A stretch of 64,000 nt of DNA from Spongilla lacustris (GCA_949361645.1 OX442415.1:1232691-1296690), one strand, 5' to 3'. Positions 34,433 to 45,974 are shown, counted from the stretch's first letter. Notes: a model not told the origin generated them from the letters alone. Numbers and translations are program-made.

Positions 34433-37400
34433 CTAATGCACCCCCGGGGTGCCATGTCTCTGCTGCTCCATGATCTGCTCTATCTCCCTGAGGGAAGCCT
34501 GGAGGGCGTCCACCTCGTCGTGCCTCCCACACTGCCTGGCCTGCTGGATGAAGGACAGCAGCTGCTTGCGCTGCACCACAAAGGGGTCCTCCGAGGAGAG
34601 GCTGTCCCTGCCGCTCACAGTCCCCGCCCACCCCCTGTCCACATCGTCTCTGCCTGCAGCGGCCCCCGGCGTGGGTCTGGGCGCACCCTCCACGCCTGCC
34701 CCCCTGGCGGCCTCCTGCTGCCGGAGGACCTCCCTCACCCTCTCCTGCTCCCTCACCCTCTCCTGTGCCTCCCTCTCCTTGGCCGCCCTGATGGCGTGGA
34801 GCTGCTCCCTGGAGGGGAGGGAGGGCAAGGTGAGGAGGTTCTCTTGGAGGTACTGCGAGGCCCTGATGCGGATGCCCCTGCACAGCCTCATGTTCTCGGG
34901 GGGAGGGGCCTCAGGAGGGGCAGTCCCCATGGCCAGGATCTGCTTGCTGAGGGAAGGGGGAGGAGAGGCGGTGGATAAATAGCGTGCTACACCACCGTGC
35001 AGTGTGTACAAACATGTAGTGTGCATAGCGATGTAGTGTGCACATCAGCTGCTTCAATCCTAACAATGGATAATGACATTACATGTATTTCAGCATGACC
35101 TGGATGTGCTGTGCTTGCAGAATTTAGAATGAAAAGAAAAAAAGGTTCATTCCAGCAATGGTGAGGTTACGACCATTTGGACTTAACTAAACTTACAAAG
35201 TGCACACTGTTAAGTAGATGATTACAAAAGATTTTAACACCTTGTGTTTAGCAAGGTGTGCAGGCTGTAATGGTGGCCCAGGTGACGAGTTCTTAGTGTG
35301 GGTACTTTACATTAGTGTTATATATTAGTCATATCATACTTCACATCTGTGATATGATATTATATATTCTAGAGTCAGATCGTTATCTTGTGCTTCATGA
35401 AAAGTTGTGATAATCTGAAGGCAGTAAGTAACGTGGTGCAGTGTCGTGGTTGAGGATGATTACCTCATGCAGATGATGGACAATAGTGATACACTAGTGT
35501 CGTCATGGATACATACAAACGTTGGCTCATACCTGATGGAATCAATGCTCTCATAAAGCTGCAGTAGAGTGCCACGCCTCCTCTGAGCGTCCTGCAGTGT
35601 GTGCAAGTACTCTCCATTCCTAAGGACACACCAGAGGAGAGGTGACACAACATACCCCCACACCACTACACTACCACACAAAGCACACACATATACACAA
35701 CACATATATACCACTACCAAACACACCCACATACCCACATATAGATACTAAAAACACATGTACACACACATATATGTACCCCACACATAAAACCACACAT
35801 ACACAAACACAAAACAATCACACATACCCACAAGTTGACACAACACATACACATCACACATGTATCATTCAGCATAAGTTATACCATCCCCACGTGTATG
35901 TTGTTTCAACACATGTGTGTTTATATGTGTTCTGTATGTGTTGTGCCAACTTATGTGTATGTATGTGTGGGGTGTTACATGTGTATGTGGTAGTGTGGTA
36001 GTGTACACACACACATACATACACTAGAGATTCAGCAATTTCCAAGTATGCAGGTTTGAAAGAATCAGCTTCATCCATGGTGAGCTGCATCTTCTGTGGA
36101 GGAGAGAATGGCATTATTAAATTCAAATTACAGCATGACCACTAAACAGAATACACATACACCTACCCACACATAAAATACACATACCCAAAAGTCCAAA
36201 AATACATACATACATCATGCCCACTGAACACACCCTCTCCACACACACTGAACACACCCTCTCCACACACACCTCGTAATAAGCTGTCAGTAGGGACTTC
36301 ACCTCAGAAGCCATACGCTGCAGTCGGCTGAAAGCAACACACCAGCAGTACATCAGCATGCTCGTGACCCGTGTGTGTGTGTGTGTGTGTGTGTGGATGT
36401 GTGTGTGTGTGGATGTGTGTGTGTGTGGATGTGTGTGTGTGTGGATGTGTGTGTGTGTGTGTGGATGTGTGTGTGTGTGTGTGGATGTGTGTGTGTGTGT
36501 GGATGTGTGTGTGTGTGTGGATGTGTGTGTGTGTGTGTGGATGTGTGTGTGTGGATGTGTGTGTGTGGATGTGTGTGTGTGGATGTGTGTGTGTGGATGT
36601 GTGTGTGTGTGTGGAATGTGTGTGTGTGTGGATGTGTGTGTGGGGGCACCTAGCAGGTGGTATGACTACATGCGACTGACTGTGAGATGTGCTCTTTGCA
36701 GGAGCTGCACATCCTCAGACCTTCCTGCTGCTCATCGTCCAACAAGCTGGACTTCTTCGGTAGGCGATAGGAAGGCGTGAGAGTGGAGTAGTCCGGACAG
36801 TCCATTAGGAGAGGGTCTGGGGAAGAGATACAAAGAACAACGAATCTGTAAAACTTACACAGAGCCTTCCTCCTCCCCACCATATCACCTCGCCACCTTC
36901 CTGAGGTCCCTCACTAGTTTACCCTCCTCCCCCACTACCCTCCTCCTGCACTACCCTTCTCTCTCATCTAACTCACTGGGTCTGGGGACTCACAGATCTC
37001 GCTCAGTGTTAGGAACAGGGAGCATCCCTCACATATGATGTCACCACACATCCTGCAGTGGTGCTTCCGTCGCTGCACAGTAAACGGCCTGCCACACTTC
37101 ATACACCGCTTTTCCTCACGGTCAGGTTTCCATGGCACCATCTCTTTTTCGATCGCTTAATATGAAAATAATAATAGCATAACTCTAGAGAACCAGTAAT
37201 GCCTCACCTTTCAGCTCTTTCGACGTTCGAGGTTGCCCCTCTCGCAGGAGTCTAAACAGCTGTTGAAACAAGCCTTAATACGTACGTAGGTCTACTGCGT
37301 ACGCACGCCACGCCCACCTTCTCCAGTCTAATGACTAGTCTGTTCGTTGCCACGGCCTCTCGCGCCAGTTTGGCGTCCCTAATCTTCCTGAAGTCGCGCA

Positions 37401-37757
37401 TGTGGTCAACGGAGGTGCCTGGAGCATAGTTGAGCTAATACACACCTGGGGACAAAAAACACACAAACACGTACCGAATTCTTGAGGTGGCCACAAAGCT
37501 GGGTCAATGCCGCTCACAATGGCTGCCGGGTCGAAGAAGGCAAGCGTCGCTACGGCAGCCGTAGCCCCTTCGTCAACGGACAGTTCTCTCTTCTTCATTA
37601 TCTTTGGCTTGGCCTTGTCAAAGATTGTCTTGAGGTTACTCTTAAACTTGGAGAACCTCTTCTCTTCATGCTCATCTTTGAAATGCTCTTCTAGCTGAGA
37701 TATACCTTTCAGATCTTTCCTACAAAGCGGACATATGAAACCTTCCAACTCTGCCAT
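34433..37757 (-). CDS. RBSN: Rabenosyn-5-like FYVE protein, nine exons
   Basis: Proposed join, minus strand: 37475-37757, 37318-37418, 37208-37259, 36994-37143, 36681-36816, 36273-36327, 36023-36093, 35533-35619, 34433-34946. All introns are GT-AG, every phase fits and the total is 1449 nt (482 residues plus stop). The N-terminus has a C2H2 finger ([22 protein letters not shown]). Exon 2 ends with VIRLEK. A FYVE zinc finger follows: [25 protein letters not shown], then CEGCS. An [20 protein letters not shown] segment and a C-terminal helical [20 protein letters not shown] match rabenosyn's Rab-binding coiled coils. Rabenosyn-5 binds PI3P on early endosomes and Rab4/Rab5 and works with VPS45 in recycling. 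This version is shorter than the human protein (about 780 residues) and lacks the long NPF-rich middle. The final exon is GC-rich. The ATG at 37757 is used; a TTG precedes it. Confidence 0.88.
36371..36645. repeat. (TGTGTGTGGA)n microsatellite in rabenosyn intron 5
   Basis: Interrupted TG repeat with regular GGA spacers. Cys/Val-rich and His/Thr-rich frames through it are artefacts. Confidence 0.95.
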
Positions 37758-37838
37758 CAACAGAAAAAGAAATTTGATAAACGCGACAAATGGATAAATA
37801 GATCTATTATGATATTGTCATCTAGCTACTACATGTAC

Positions 37839-38134
37839 TGGGCGTAGCCCGACCTTCGCGTATTGGCGGAAGGTCGGGTACCAAACCCGCACAGTTTTTG
37901 TACAGGCGTATTATGCAATACGTCAATGAATTGTGGCGTGTTATACAATAGGTATCAATGAATAATTGTGTAAAGGATGTCTAAATCAGATTGGCTTTAC
38001 TACCAGCTGCCGCAGAATGTATGGGCTCCTGCATTCTGATTGGACTGCAATCCCCGTTGCAGCTTGTACAGAAACTGTGCGGCCGGGTTTGGTACCCGAC
38101 CTTCCGCCAATACGCGAAGGTCGGGCTACGCCCA
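37839..38134. mobile_element. Palindromic MITE, 296 bp
   Basis: TGGGCGTAGCCCGACCTTCG at 37839 is matched by its inverse ending at 38134. The inverted arms are about 65 bp, including tattggcggaaggtcgggta and a weaker cacagtt/aactgtg part. No coding capacity and no clear target-site duplication. It lies about 80 bp upstream of the rabenosyn start codon, between the gene and its inverted partial copy. Confidence 0.8.
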
Positions 38135-38273
38135 ACTAGTACTTACGTAGGTGGTTCCGATGTTTGACCACCGTTGAATACCGTTACAGTACTGTCCTGC
38201 AGCTTGACCTAACACAGGCCATGTGGCCGTCAGTCACGGAGGTATAGCGCGCACGGTACCGATCTAACGAGGG

Positions 38274-38334
38274 CTAGGCTAGTCTGGGGACCAGACTGAT
38301 GGCTGTACTCAGTCTGGTCCCCAGACTAGGCTAG
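38274..38334. repeat. Near-perfect 26-bp inverted repeat
   Basis: Arms 38274-38299 and 38309-38334 (agtctggggaccagactga and inverse) differ at one base and flank a 9-bp loop. A further ccccagactga lies at about 38481. Confidence 0.85.
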
Positions 38335-38524
38335 GCTGGGTACCCGACTGATCGTTTGTACCAAAACACGATGATGGAGCTACAAGGCTCCGTCTTTCAT
38401 GAGGAAGCTCAGTCCAATCAGTTCCACACGACTCGCCGATTCGTAAGTATGTACATGTATGTTGCAACTCTTCCCTTGTCCCCAGACTGATAGTGCCAAT
38501 CAGTAAGATACGCTACTCACCGGC

Positions 38525-38985
38525 AAGGGAGGGTTGTAGAGGGAGGAGGGGTAAACTAGAGAGGTACCTCAGACGAAGGTGGCGAGGTGATATGGTGGTG
38601 AGGACTGGAGGAAGGCTTTGTATAAGTTATACAGATTTGTTCTTCGTATCTCTTCCCCAGACCCTCTCTTAATGGACACACCTTCCTATCGCCTACCGAA
38701 GAAGTCCAGCCTGTTGGACGATGAGCAGCAGGAAGGTCTGCAGTGGGCATGATTTAACTATTGCATGTTATTGTATGTATGGGTAATTTGTACATTGTGT
38801 ATGTGTATTATGTGTGCAAGATGTAATGGGTATATTATATGTCAGACTTATGAGATGCCATTCTCTCCCCCACAGAAGATGCAGCTCACCATGGATGAAG
38901 CTGATTCTTTGAAACCATGCATACTTGGAAATTGCTGTAAATCTGTAGTGTATTGTATATGTATGTGTGTAAGTGTGTTGTATGT
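38525..38985 (+). pseudogene. Inverted, unprocessed partial copy of rabenosyn-5
   Basis: 38525-38745 is the inverse of 36700-36940 and holds exon 5-like sequence ([19 protein letters not shown] in the parent) with a 24-bp deletion. 38860-38960 is the inverse of 36000-36115 and holds exon 7-like [11 protein letters not shown] with its acceptor. Intron sequence is retained, so it arose by DNA duplication and not by retroposition. Exon 6 is missing. Point changes such as the loss of LEIAESL break the frame. It cannot encode a FYVE protein. Confidence 0.8.
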
Positions 38986-38989
38986 GTAG

Positions 38990-41072
38990 TTGATCGATGT
39001 GCATGTGGTGGCCATGTATACCTGAGCACCACCTGCATTGCATGTACATAACAGGTGCATGCTAACTGCAGATGCATGCACCTTCTGCATGGGGCATGGC
39101 TGATCTTGAAGAAATGGATGAGTGGTGGGCAGGGACCATGTTCAAGGCCAGGCCACACCCATCATGTACTTGTGTTACCTGCTTGGATGGTGTTCCATGG
39201 CATGGAGGGAGGGAGAGGGAGGAGCACCAGAGGAAGATGAAGGCCACCTCCCACCACCACACCTCCTCCATGCTCCACAAGGTGTTCTCCAAGTGGCACA
39301 TATCCTGTTCATGCACATATGTACGCACACACACCTGTTCATGCACAGATCATACACTCTCTTCAGTCCATTTTGAACTTGTGACCCCTCTCATGTCCTG
39401 ATGTGTACATGGTGACCCCCCTCAAGCATACATTCACAGCTCCTCCACGCTCCCCATGGTGTTCATGTTATGTATGGTGATCGATCCCCTCATGTATGGT
39501 GGCCCCCCCCAATGATGACAACCTCCTCTCCAAAGAAATAAAAGGGGAGGAGGGTTACGGAAAGGTAACACAGTTTCAATGGACCATTCATGCACAGCAT
39601 GCAGTGGTAGCAGTACCCCGATATGTGATTGTAATTAAAAAGCACATGTACAGTAATAAACAACACAATGATACAAAGTACAATGAAACAAGATATTAAG
39701 ATTATCACTTGCACAGTTTACCTCCTCTATTCCCTGGCACTTGGTGAGCTTCACAGCCCACCTCGCAAGGGAAGAAGTGGTCGGAGCACTGGGTGCAGCT
39801 GTAAGGTGGAATGGAGCACTGCTGGACCAGACCATCCAAAGTTTTGGTCCTCTCGGTTTGGCAAATGTTCACCAGTTTGACATCCACATCAAGCACCAAT
39901 AGCTCCCTCGTGTTGACTTGTAATGTAATACATGTATTGAAGACAACAAAACTCTTCTCTACAGTCCCAGCACCATCATTTCAGCAAAACCAGCTTGTTA
40001 CTTTGTAAGCATTTCCTTGGGAGGAGGGGCCACTAGCTTATGATGTTCATGTGTTCCTCTCCACAATGTTCTTTACATTCATTTGACGCCCACATCATGC
40101 AGCAAAGCACTAGCTCCATGGTGAAGATGTTAATTCATACAACATATTCGTATCTCCTGGGAGTGGACAGTCTGGCCACTACTCCTTGTCTTGTCAGCCA
40201 CACCATGTGTCCTCTTAACCTTAGTCATCTCCAGGCCTGGCTTGGGTCTATAAGCCTAGACCCTGTGCATTGGGCACAGAACACCCCTTAGATCCCCTAG
40301 GTCACCTTTGGATCCCTTAGTTAGCTCAGGTATACATCAAACCTGCCATCGTGCCTGCAGTATCCAATCCTGCCATTCAAGCTGGACCAACCCATCATCC
40401 ACATTGTGATGATTTTGTAAACAAAAGTTAATATCCTGTGGCTTGAGGACCTACTGGCCATTCCTCTGCCAACTATGCCAAGTGTCCTAAGTGCAGAGTA
40501 GTAGACAATCCATTATCCAAATAGTGGTCATTGTTATTAAAATACTTTTAAAAAAGTTTAAAAAGTAATATTTCTCTGTGACTTGAGGTCATGAACTTTG
40601 CCTTTCCTAGGAGCTAAGAAAGCACTCTGCCAACGATGCGAAAGTGTTCAGAGCTGGGATGGTCCCCTTGTGGCACATGACCGCTGTGCAAGCCAATGTT
40701 CAGGCCCTCCTCTTACAGGGTGGACGCTCACTTCAGGAAGGGGATAGTTCCTTGTAGCTGTGTTGTTGTTTATGTTATTGCGTTTTGTATTTAAATAAAC
40801 CATTACAATGGAAATACAATAAACAATAAATGAACGAACAGTGAGAATAAAAATACTCAAAAATACATGCTAGCTACCGTTGCAGGTGCACATACAAATT
40901 TTTATTCATAAGCTGATGACCAGCCCAATCACTCCAGTCTGCTGCTTCCTGTGCATAGACTTGTGGCTCAAAGTGTAGCAAAAGGCATTCTACTCTAGCT
41001 GTCAACAGCTTCACAACCAAGGCCACCATCGAATGAGGTGTGTGCGAGACGCATGCAGCCTCTTCTGTCTTC
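38990..41072. other. No confident gene
   Basis: Several overlapping frames at 39055-39900 on both strands are unsupported. A minus-strand frame at 39705-39899 contains a CTQC...C pattern but no recognisable domain. Confidence 0.35.
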
Positions 41073-41933
41073 CATTTCAATTAGTGCCTCAGTAGCCCAC
41101 ACTCCCTTACAAGATCAGCATTACATAATCAAAATGATGGTAGCTCTTTTTATGGTGAACACTTCATATATCCTGTAGTGACTTCCCAAGGTCATTGTAG
41201 TCTAATTCAGAGTGACAAAGGCTTCTCCTTGGAGGGATTAGGTAAGGAAAGTCATGTGGAGCCTGAACCGTCAAAAGTATTGGTCGTAAAGTGGTTTGAG
41301 GCACCAAAAACAAAGACGCAAGTTCGAGCGTTCCTGGGTCAGACTGGATACTACCAGCGGTTTATAGCAAACTATTCAGCTGTGGCTCTACCGCTGACCG
41401 AGTTGACAAAGAAGATGGCACCCACAGACGTAACCTGGACAGCAGAGTGCGAGACAGCATTCCAGGAGCTGAAGAGGCTACTGTGTGCTACTCCAGTGCT
41501 GGCGAGCCCTGACTTTGAGAAGCCTATACAGACTGACGCTTCTGAATATGGGGTTGGGGCAGTATTGAGTCAACGGGATACTCTGGGCTGGATCATCCCA
41601 TTGCTTATTTCAGTAGGAAGCTACTTCCTCGGGAAGTTCGGTACTCCACTGTGGAGAAGGAGTGTCTAGCCATCAAGCTGGGTATGGAGACGTTCCGGGT
41701 ATATCTCCTGGCCCGGAAGTTCACCGTGGAAATGGACCACCGATCACTGAACAGGCTGAAAGAAAGCAACTCCCGACTAACTCGATGGAGTCTGGCTCTG
41801 CAACCCTTCATCTATTCAGTGGTGCACAGAGCTGGCCGCAGCAATGGAAACGCGAATGCACTCTCTCGTGTCAACATGGTGACGGAGCATGATGGGACAA
41901 CAAATTCTTTTGTTGCTGAAGGAGGGTAGAGTG

Positions 41934-42030
41934 TAAAGGAGCGGGAACGAGGTCGACATGAAAATGTAAAGGAGCGGGAATGAGGTCAACATGAAAATGT
42001 AAAGGAGCGGGAACGAGGTTGACATGAAAA
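41934..42030. repeat. 33-bp tandem repeat, three units
   Basis: gtaaaggagcgggaacgagg plus tcgacatgaaaat repeated three times directly before the LTR, perhaps derived from its polypurine-tract region (aaaggagcggga). Confidence 0.85.
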
Positions 42031-42233
42031 TGTAATGTCACCACAGCAGGTCTAAAAGAACGATCCTGCCCAATGAGAAGATTGGGATTTTAGACCAATG
42101 ACATGCGTTGTGTAGTTGTATATAATGCGCATGTTGTATGAAGTGAAGGATGCGAAGTGTGATCAAGGTAATTTAACCGTGTCTGTGGTCAACCCCCGAC
42201 GGCGGCGTATCGTGCGCGCAGAATATCGTTACA
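42031..42233 (+). repeat. Gypsy 3-prime LTR
   Basis: Starts TGTAATGTCACC and ends CGTTACA, with the TG...CA and inverted TGTAA/TTACA ends of an LTR. Contains tatataatgcgc as a possible TATA. No matching 5-prime LTR was found in the window. Confidence 0.65.
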
Positions 42234-42422
42234 CATTTCAATTAGTGCCACAGTAGCCCACACTCCCTTACAAGATCAGCATTACATAATCAAATCGATG
42301 GTAGCTCTTTTTATGGTGAACACTTAGAGCATATATCCTGTTGTGACTTCCCAGCTTGATGAGGTCATTGTAAGTCTAATTCAGAGTGACAAAGGCTTCT
42401 CCTTGGAGGGATTAGGTAAGGA

Positions 42423-44170
42423 TAAGAAGACACTCATTCCTTGTAGCCACACCTTAGTCCGGCATAGCAGACTCTTGTGTGGATAGTGGCAGTTGTAAGA
42501 ATAGTGGCAGTTGTAAGAATGGTGGCAGTTACAAGAAGGGTATGACAGTACCAGCATCAGTGTTGCCAAAGCACCAACAATTTGAACACCACATACGCAC
42601 CCACACACACACACCAGGGATTGACCAAGAGCTGGACATATATTAACCTTATACCTCTGCATATTACCTTACACCTATGCATATTACCTTATACCTCTGC
42701 ATCTGGCCTTATACCCAGGCATCTTGTCACATTTTTATCATCCTTAAACTTCAAGATAGCTTTATCCAGTAGTATTGAAATCACATATGGAGATAAAATA
42801 GAAGCAGAAGATACAACTGATGTGACTTGACCTACAAATACTACATGCATCTTCTGTCTGGCCTGCTGGGTCCACTATATTTGATTCATAAAAATATTTC
42901 TTGCTGGTAACAGTAAAATGCATTCTCAGGTTTGGTTCATCTTTTTCCACTTTTGTCTAAGGCAGCGATTATTGTAATGACTAACCCTCTCCTCTTCCTT
43001 GCTGTAAGTACAGTGATGAAGACCATCATCACCACACCACAGATTGGCGCCAGTACAGCCACCTATTATTGATAGCAGCTAATGATGGTCCGCTGGGGAA
43101 GGTGTTGGGGTGTGGTTTGGACCTGTAGCCATCCCATCACTTCTCCATATGACTTTCCCCATTTCATACAGATGTGCAATCCAGTTGGACTTGGACGTCA
43201 GCTACCCCCCTCATACTCCCACCAGTGTATGGATCAATTATATATATAACATTTGTAATGATCTTAAGCGCTTGTGGTTAGGTATGTAATCTGGACCGGT
43301 GCAGTCGTATCCGTAATATTGATTTCTTTTTTTGCCTAGTCATTTTGCCATATATGTGTATATAAGCAAATGTGTTTTTCCTCATTTTATTATTTTGAGA
43401 TGGCTGAAGATTTGACAACGAATTTGGATCAGAAAACTAAGACTATAAATGCTACTAAGTAGTATGTTCAGAATTGTGCTGATCCTACATCCTTATATGG
43501 ACAACTGGTAGTCTCATGTGGACACTCCAAGTGATGGGAAGCCATGTCCACTGTTGTAACAGTGTACTATAAGATTCGAACACATATCAAGATGGCCAAG
43601 GCCAATCAGCTCCTTAAATGTTCCTTCAAGTGGAAACACTTCAGCACAATGTAGGAGGCTTATCACGGACTATGTGCTGTTTGCAGTCATTAGAAGCACC
43701 AGCACATACATGTCTGAAGATGATCATTAAGTGACATCAGAATCTCTGAAACAGGGTGAAATGTGTGCTTCTTTCAATTTGACATTAAAACCTTATTATC
43801 TATTGTAATCGTATATATTAGCATTAATGGATTACTCTTAATGTTCAATGACAAAGAAATGTCCACCTGTTGCTTTCAGCAAGCTGATGAAGTGGCCATT
43901 ATACAATTACTTCTCCAAGAACGAAAGGTGATCATAGAAAAACTGCTTAACAAGTCTCAAGCAGTAGGATGTATGGCTATTGGAAATAGTCAAGAAGATG
44001 GACAGAACTCTCAGTGTAATGTAATTTATATGTAATCTTGTTCAGAGAAACTTACTACATGTGGGCAACGAAAGAGGACCTAATCTGTAGTTTTTCCCCC
44101 CTAAATTTGACCAGGAGGGAATAAAGTCAGACTATATATACACCCACTACCTCTGGAGCGAGGATATTCC
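42423..44170. other. No confident gene; small tandem repeats
   Basis: gtggcagttgtaagaata is repeated three times at 42486-42537, and ccttatacctctgcatatta units occur at 42648-42720. A plus-strand frame reading QADEVAIIQLLLQERKVIIEKLL (to 44033) follows an acceptor-like ctttcag at 43873-43879 and could be a lone exon. Confidence 0.35.
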
Positions 44171-44199
44171 GTTATGTGTTGCAGTACGATGGAGCGGAG

Positions 44200-44583
44200 T
44201 ATATGAAAAAACAGTTTGGTTCAACTTTTGCAGGGATGTCTGCACTGATTACTTGGATCCTCATGCCACAAAAATTGGGGGGGGGGGGGGGGGGGGGGGG
44301 ACCTGGAACAGTTGTCGAGATAGACGAAGCTAAATTTGGCAAATGCATGTATAATCGCGGTCGCTGCAGAGAGGGAAAATGGGTGATCGGTGGCATCGAA
44401 AAAGGAACGGAAGATATGTTTCTGCAGATAGTTCGAACCAGGGATGCAAAGATTGCTGCCCTAGAGAGACGTCAAGCAGCTGACCAACAAGCCCCTCCCA
44501 CCCCATCAGGACTGGCCGCATCAAATATTCTTCTTGATAGGAGGCAGACCGTCTCTCCAGGGCTGAGGCTGTGCAACTGCTGA
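44200..44583 (+). pseudogene. Merlin-type (IS1016/ISXO2-like) transposase fragment
   Basis: Reads VWFNFCRDVCTDYLDPHATK, then a G run, then PGTVVEIDEAKFGKCMYNRG, RCREGKWVIGGIEKGTEDMF and LQIV.RDA. The VEIDE.KFGK..YNRGR...G.WV.GGIE signature, with the first catalytic Asp, defines the Merlin superfamily. A run of 24 G (44277-44300) replaces what should be one or two Gly codons. After RDA the homology stops before the remaining catalytic acids, and the frame continues into KIAALERRQAADQQAPP, a coiled-coil and Pro-rich stretch that continues in another frame to 44831. It is a truncated, chimeric remnant. Confidence 0.8.
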
Positions 44584-45267
44584 GAACGTGGTTCGAAGAG
44601 TACACCTCGGGCCATGCCCATGTACAGCCCCCTGTTCTCCCTCTGTCTACGTTACCCCTCCAATCGCCCCCCACCTCCACCCCTCCACATGTCTCTTCTC
44701 CACCTGCATCAGCACCAGAAGTAGTGCACTATGAGCCAATCTTTAGGAGGCTCACATATGGCTCGACCCCTCCTCCGGTAATGGGTGCAGCAACAATGCC
44801 CGAGAGGGGGCAACACAGGGATAGAGAGTAGAGGGAAGAGGACGGAGAGGATGATGAAGTGGGAACAGGAGAGGGATGCAGATGATATTGTACTCGTTAC
44901 CTAGTAGTTATGCGATACACCAACTGATGCAACAGAAAGCGAAGCGACCTACTGAAGTGGCTACTGAAGTGGAGCAAGCCAAGGGGGTGAAATTTGAGTC
45001 TGTACTGGTATATAAGATACCAGTCTATAAAAGAAAAAAGTGGAATTAACGGTTGTCCATACTATGCTGCACATGTATCATAATATGAGTACAGACAACC
45101 TGATAAAAGTTGTGAGTTGAAGATTCTAATGGGACAGAATAAAATAAGTAAAGAAATTTATGAAAAGATTGCAATAGAATATTTTAAACGAGTGAAGCAG
45201 CCTCTTGAAATTTCAAAAACATGTTTTGCTTTTATAGAAAACTGTTTCAACTGGCCCAACAAATCCA

Positions 45268-45810
45268 CTATGACCAAGTGCAACTAATGATTGCTGCAAC
45301 ACTTTTCTTGTCCTTGGCTCTTGAATGAGCGGAAGGGAAATGTATACAATAGCCAGAAGATTCCAAATTGTGTGTGGCGAGATATCGGCAGTGAAAATTG
45401 GCATAAAAACATGCTTTTCTAATGCAACTCTCTATCTTAGTGCACTGATGTGAATCCTCTTCAGCAAACAATACAGCATGTCCGTTGCTTAAAATGCATA
45501 AATCGGGTTGCATGTCTTCTTTAACAAAATTAACTATTGGCATGAATTGATGAAGATCCCTAACTAATGACTTAGGTTGCCACATTTCTAACCCGGTTAT
45601 GCCATGAAGGATTTTTTTCATTAAGTTCATGGTTGTTTCACCATGCTTTTCGTTGTGTTCAACTCTCAATTCGGTGACTATTTCCTGCATACTGTACGAC
45701 TGCATATCACTGATGTCAAAGATAGACTTATCACATTTGTTGTAACATTCTAACGTAAGTGGTGATGTCGTCATTGAATTCAATCCAGCTACTGAGGCAG
45801 CATTCCCCAT
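45268..45810 (-). CDS. Hypothetical protein, possible PD-(D/E)XK-like domain
   Basis: A 180-codon minus-strand frame. The segment DMQPDLCILSNGHAVLFAEEDS has the shape PD....(hydrophobic)..EEd that I associate with restriction-like nuclease domains of Crinkler-type proteins, but the Lys of ExK is not evident. Downstream FYANFHCRYLATHNL and IHFPSAHSRAKDKK are hydrophilic. An overlapping frame (45731-45943) may be its frameshifted N-terminus. It overlaps an exon on the plus strand only at its upstream edge. Assignment is weak. Confidence 0.3.
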   Translation of the reverse strand: MGNAASVAGLNSMTTSPLTLECYNKCDKSIFDISDMQSYSMQEIVTELRVEHNEKHGETTMNLMKKILHGITGLEMWQPKSLVRDLHQFMPIVNFVKEDMQPDLCILSNGHAVLFAEEDSHQCTKIESCIRKACFYANFHCRYLATHNLESSGYCIHFPSAHSRAKDKKSVAAIISCTWS

Positions 45811-45861
45811 GCTCGATAAGTAAATTGGATGAGTTATCTACACAACACCCATCCCTCGCAG

Positions 45862-45945
45862 CATCACTTATTATTGGGACAATACTGGGCAGTGTGTTCA
45901 TCATACTGACGGTTTGTGTACTAGTGATGGTGGCTGTATTCAAAT
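45862..45945 (+). CDS. Orphan exon encoding a transmembrane helix
   Basis: An acceptor (ccctcgcag, ending 45861) and a GTAAGT donor (45946) bracket 84 nt that read SLIIGTILGSVFIILTVCVL then VMVAVFK. This is a single membrane span followed by a basic stop-transfer residue, the usual design of a receptor transmembrane exon (phase 1 in, phase 1 out by my count). No flanking extracellular or cytoplasmic exons are recognisable, so it may be a relic or part of a gene with large introns. Confidence 0.45.
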
Positions 45946-45974
45946 GTAAGTCACTCCTTTCACTGTCCTGAATG

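Larger units (their letters stand above)
41251..42233 (+). mobile_element. Ty3/gypsy retrotransposon, 5-prime truncated, with 3-prime LTR
   Basis: The frame gives the end of reverse transcriptase and RNase H: TQVRAFLGQTGYYQRFIANY, PLTELTKK, WTAECETAFQELKRLL, then TDASEYGVGAVLSQ (RNase H start). A frameshift near 41590-41640 separates the continuation STVEKECLAIKLGMETFRVYL, DHRSLNRL, and HRAGRSNGNANALSR. The order and motifs (FLG..GYY.RFI, TDAS..G.GAVL, EKE.LA...) are those of Ty3/gypsy elements. Integrase is absent: the frame ends at 41929 and is followed by a 33-bp tandem repeat and an LTR. It is a truncated non-functional copy. Confidence 0.85.
41073..42422. repeat. 178-188 bp direct repeats flanking a gypsy fragment
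   Basis: catttcaattagtgcctcag... at 41073-41250 recurs at 42234-42422 with small indels (for example an extra tagagca and gcttgatga in the second copy). The second copy starts at the base after the gypsy LTR end, and the first ends where reverse-transcriptase homology begins. Confidence 0.85.

Noticed and set aside
34430..34982. Plus-strand and second minus-strand frames of about 180 codons
   Set aside because: They are shadows of the GC-rich last rabenosyn exon, whose own frame matches the family and joins the upstream exon in phase.
36353..36780. Cys/Val-rich and His/Thr-rich frames
   Set aside because: They are translations of the TG-rich microsatellite in a rabenosyn intron.
41605..41811. 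Minus-strand frame opposite the RNase H region
   Set aside because: Shadow of the gypsy coding sequence.
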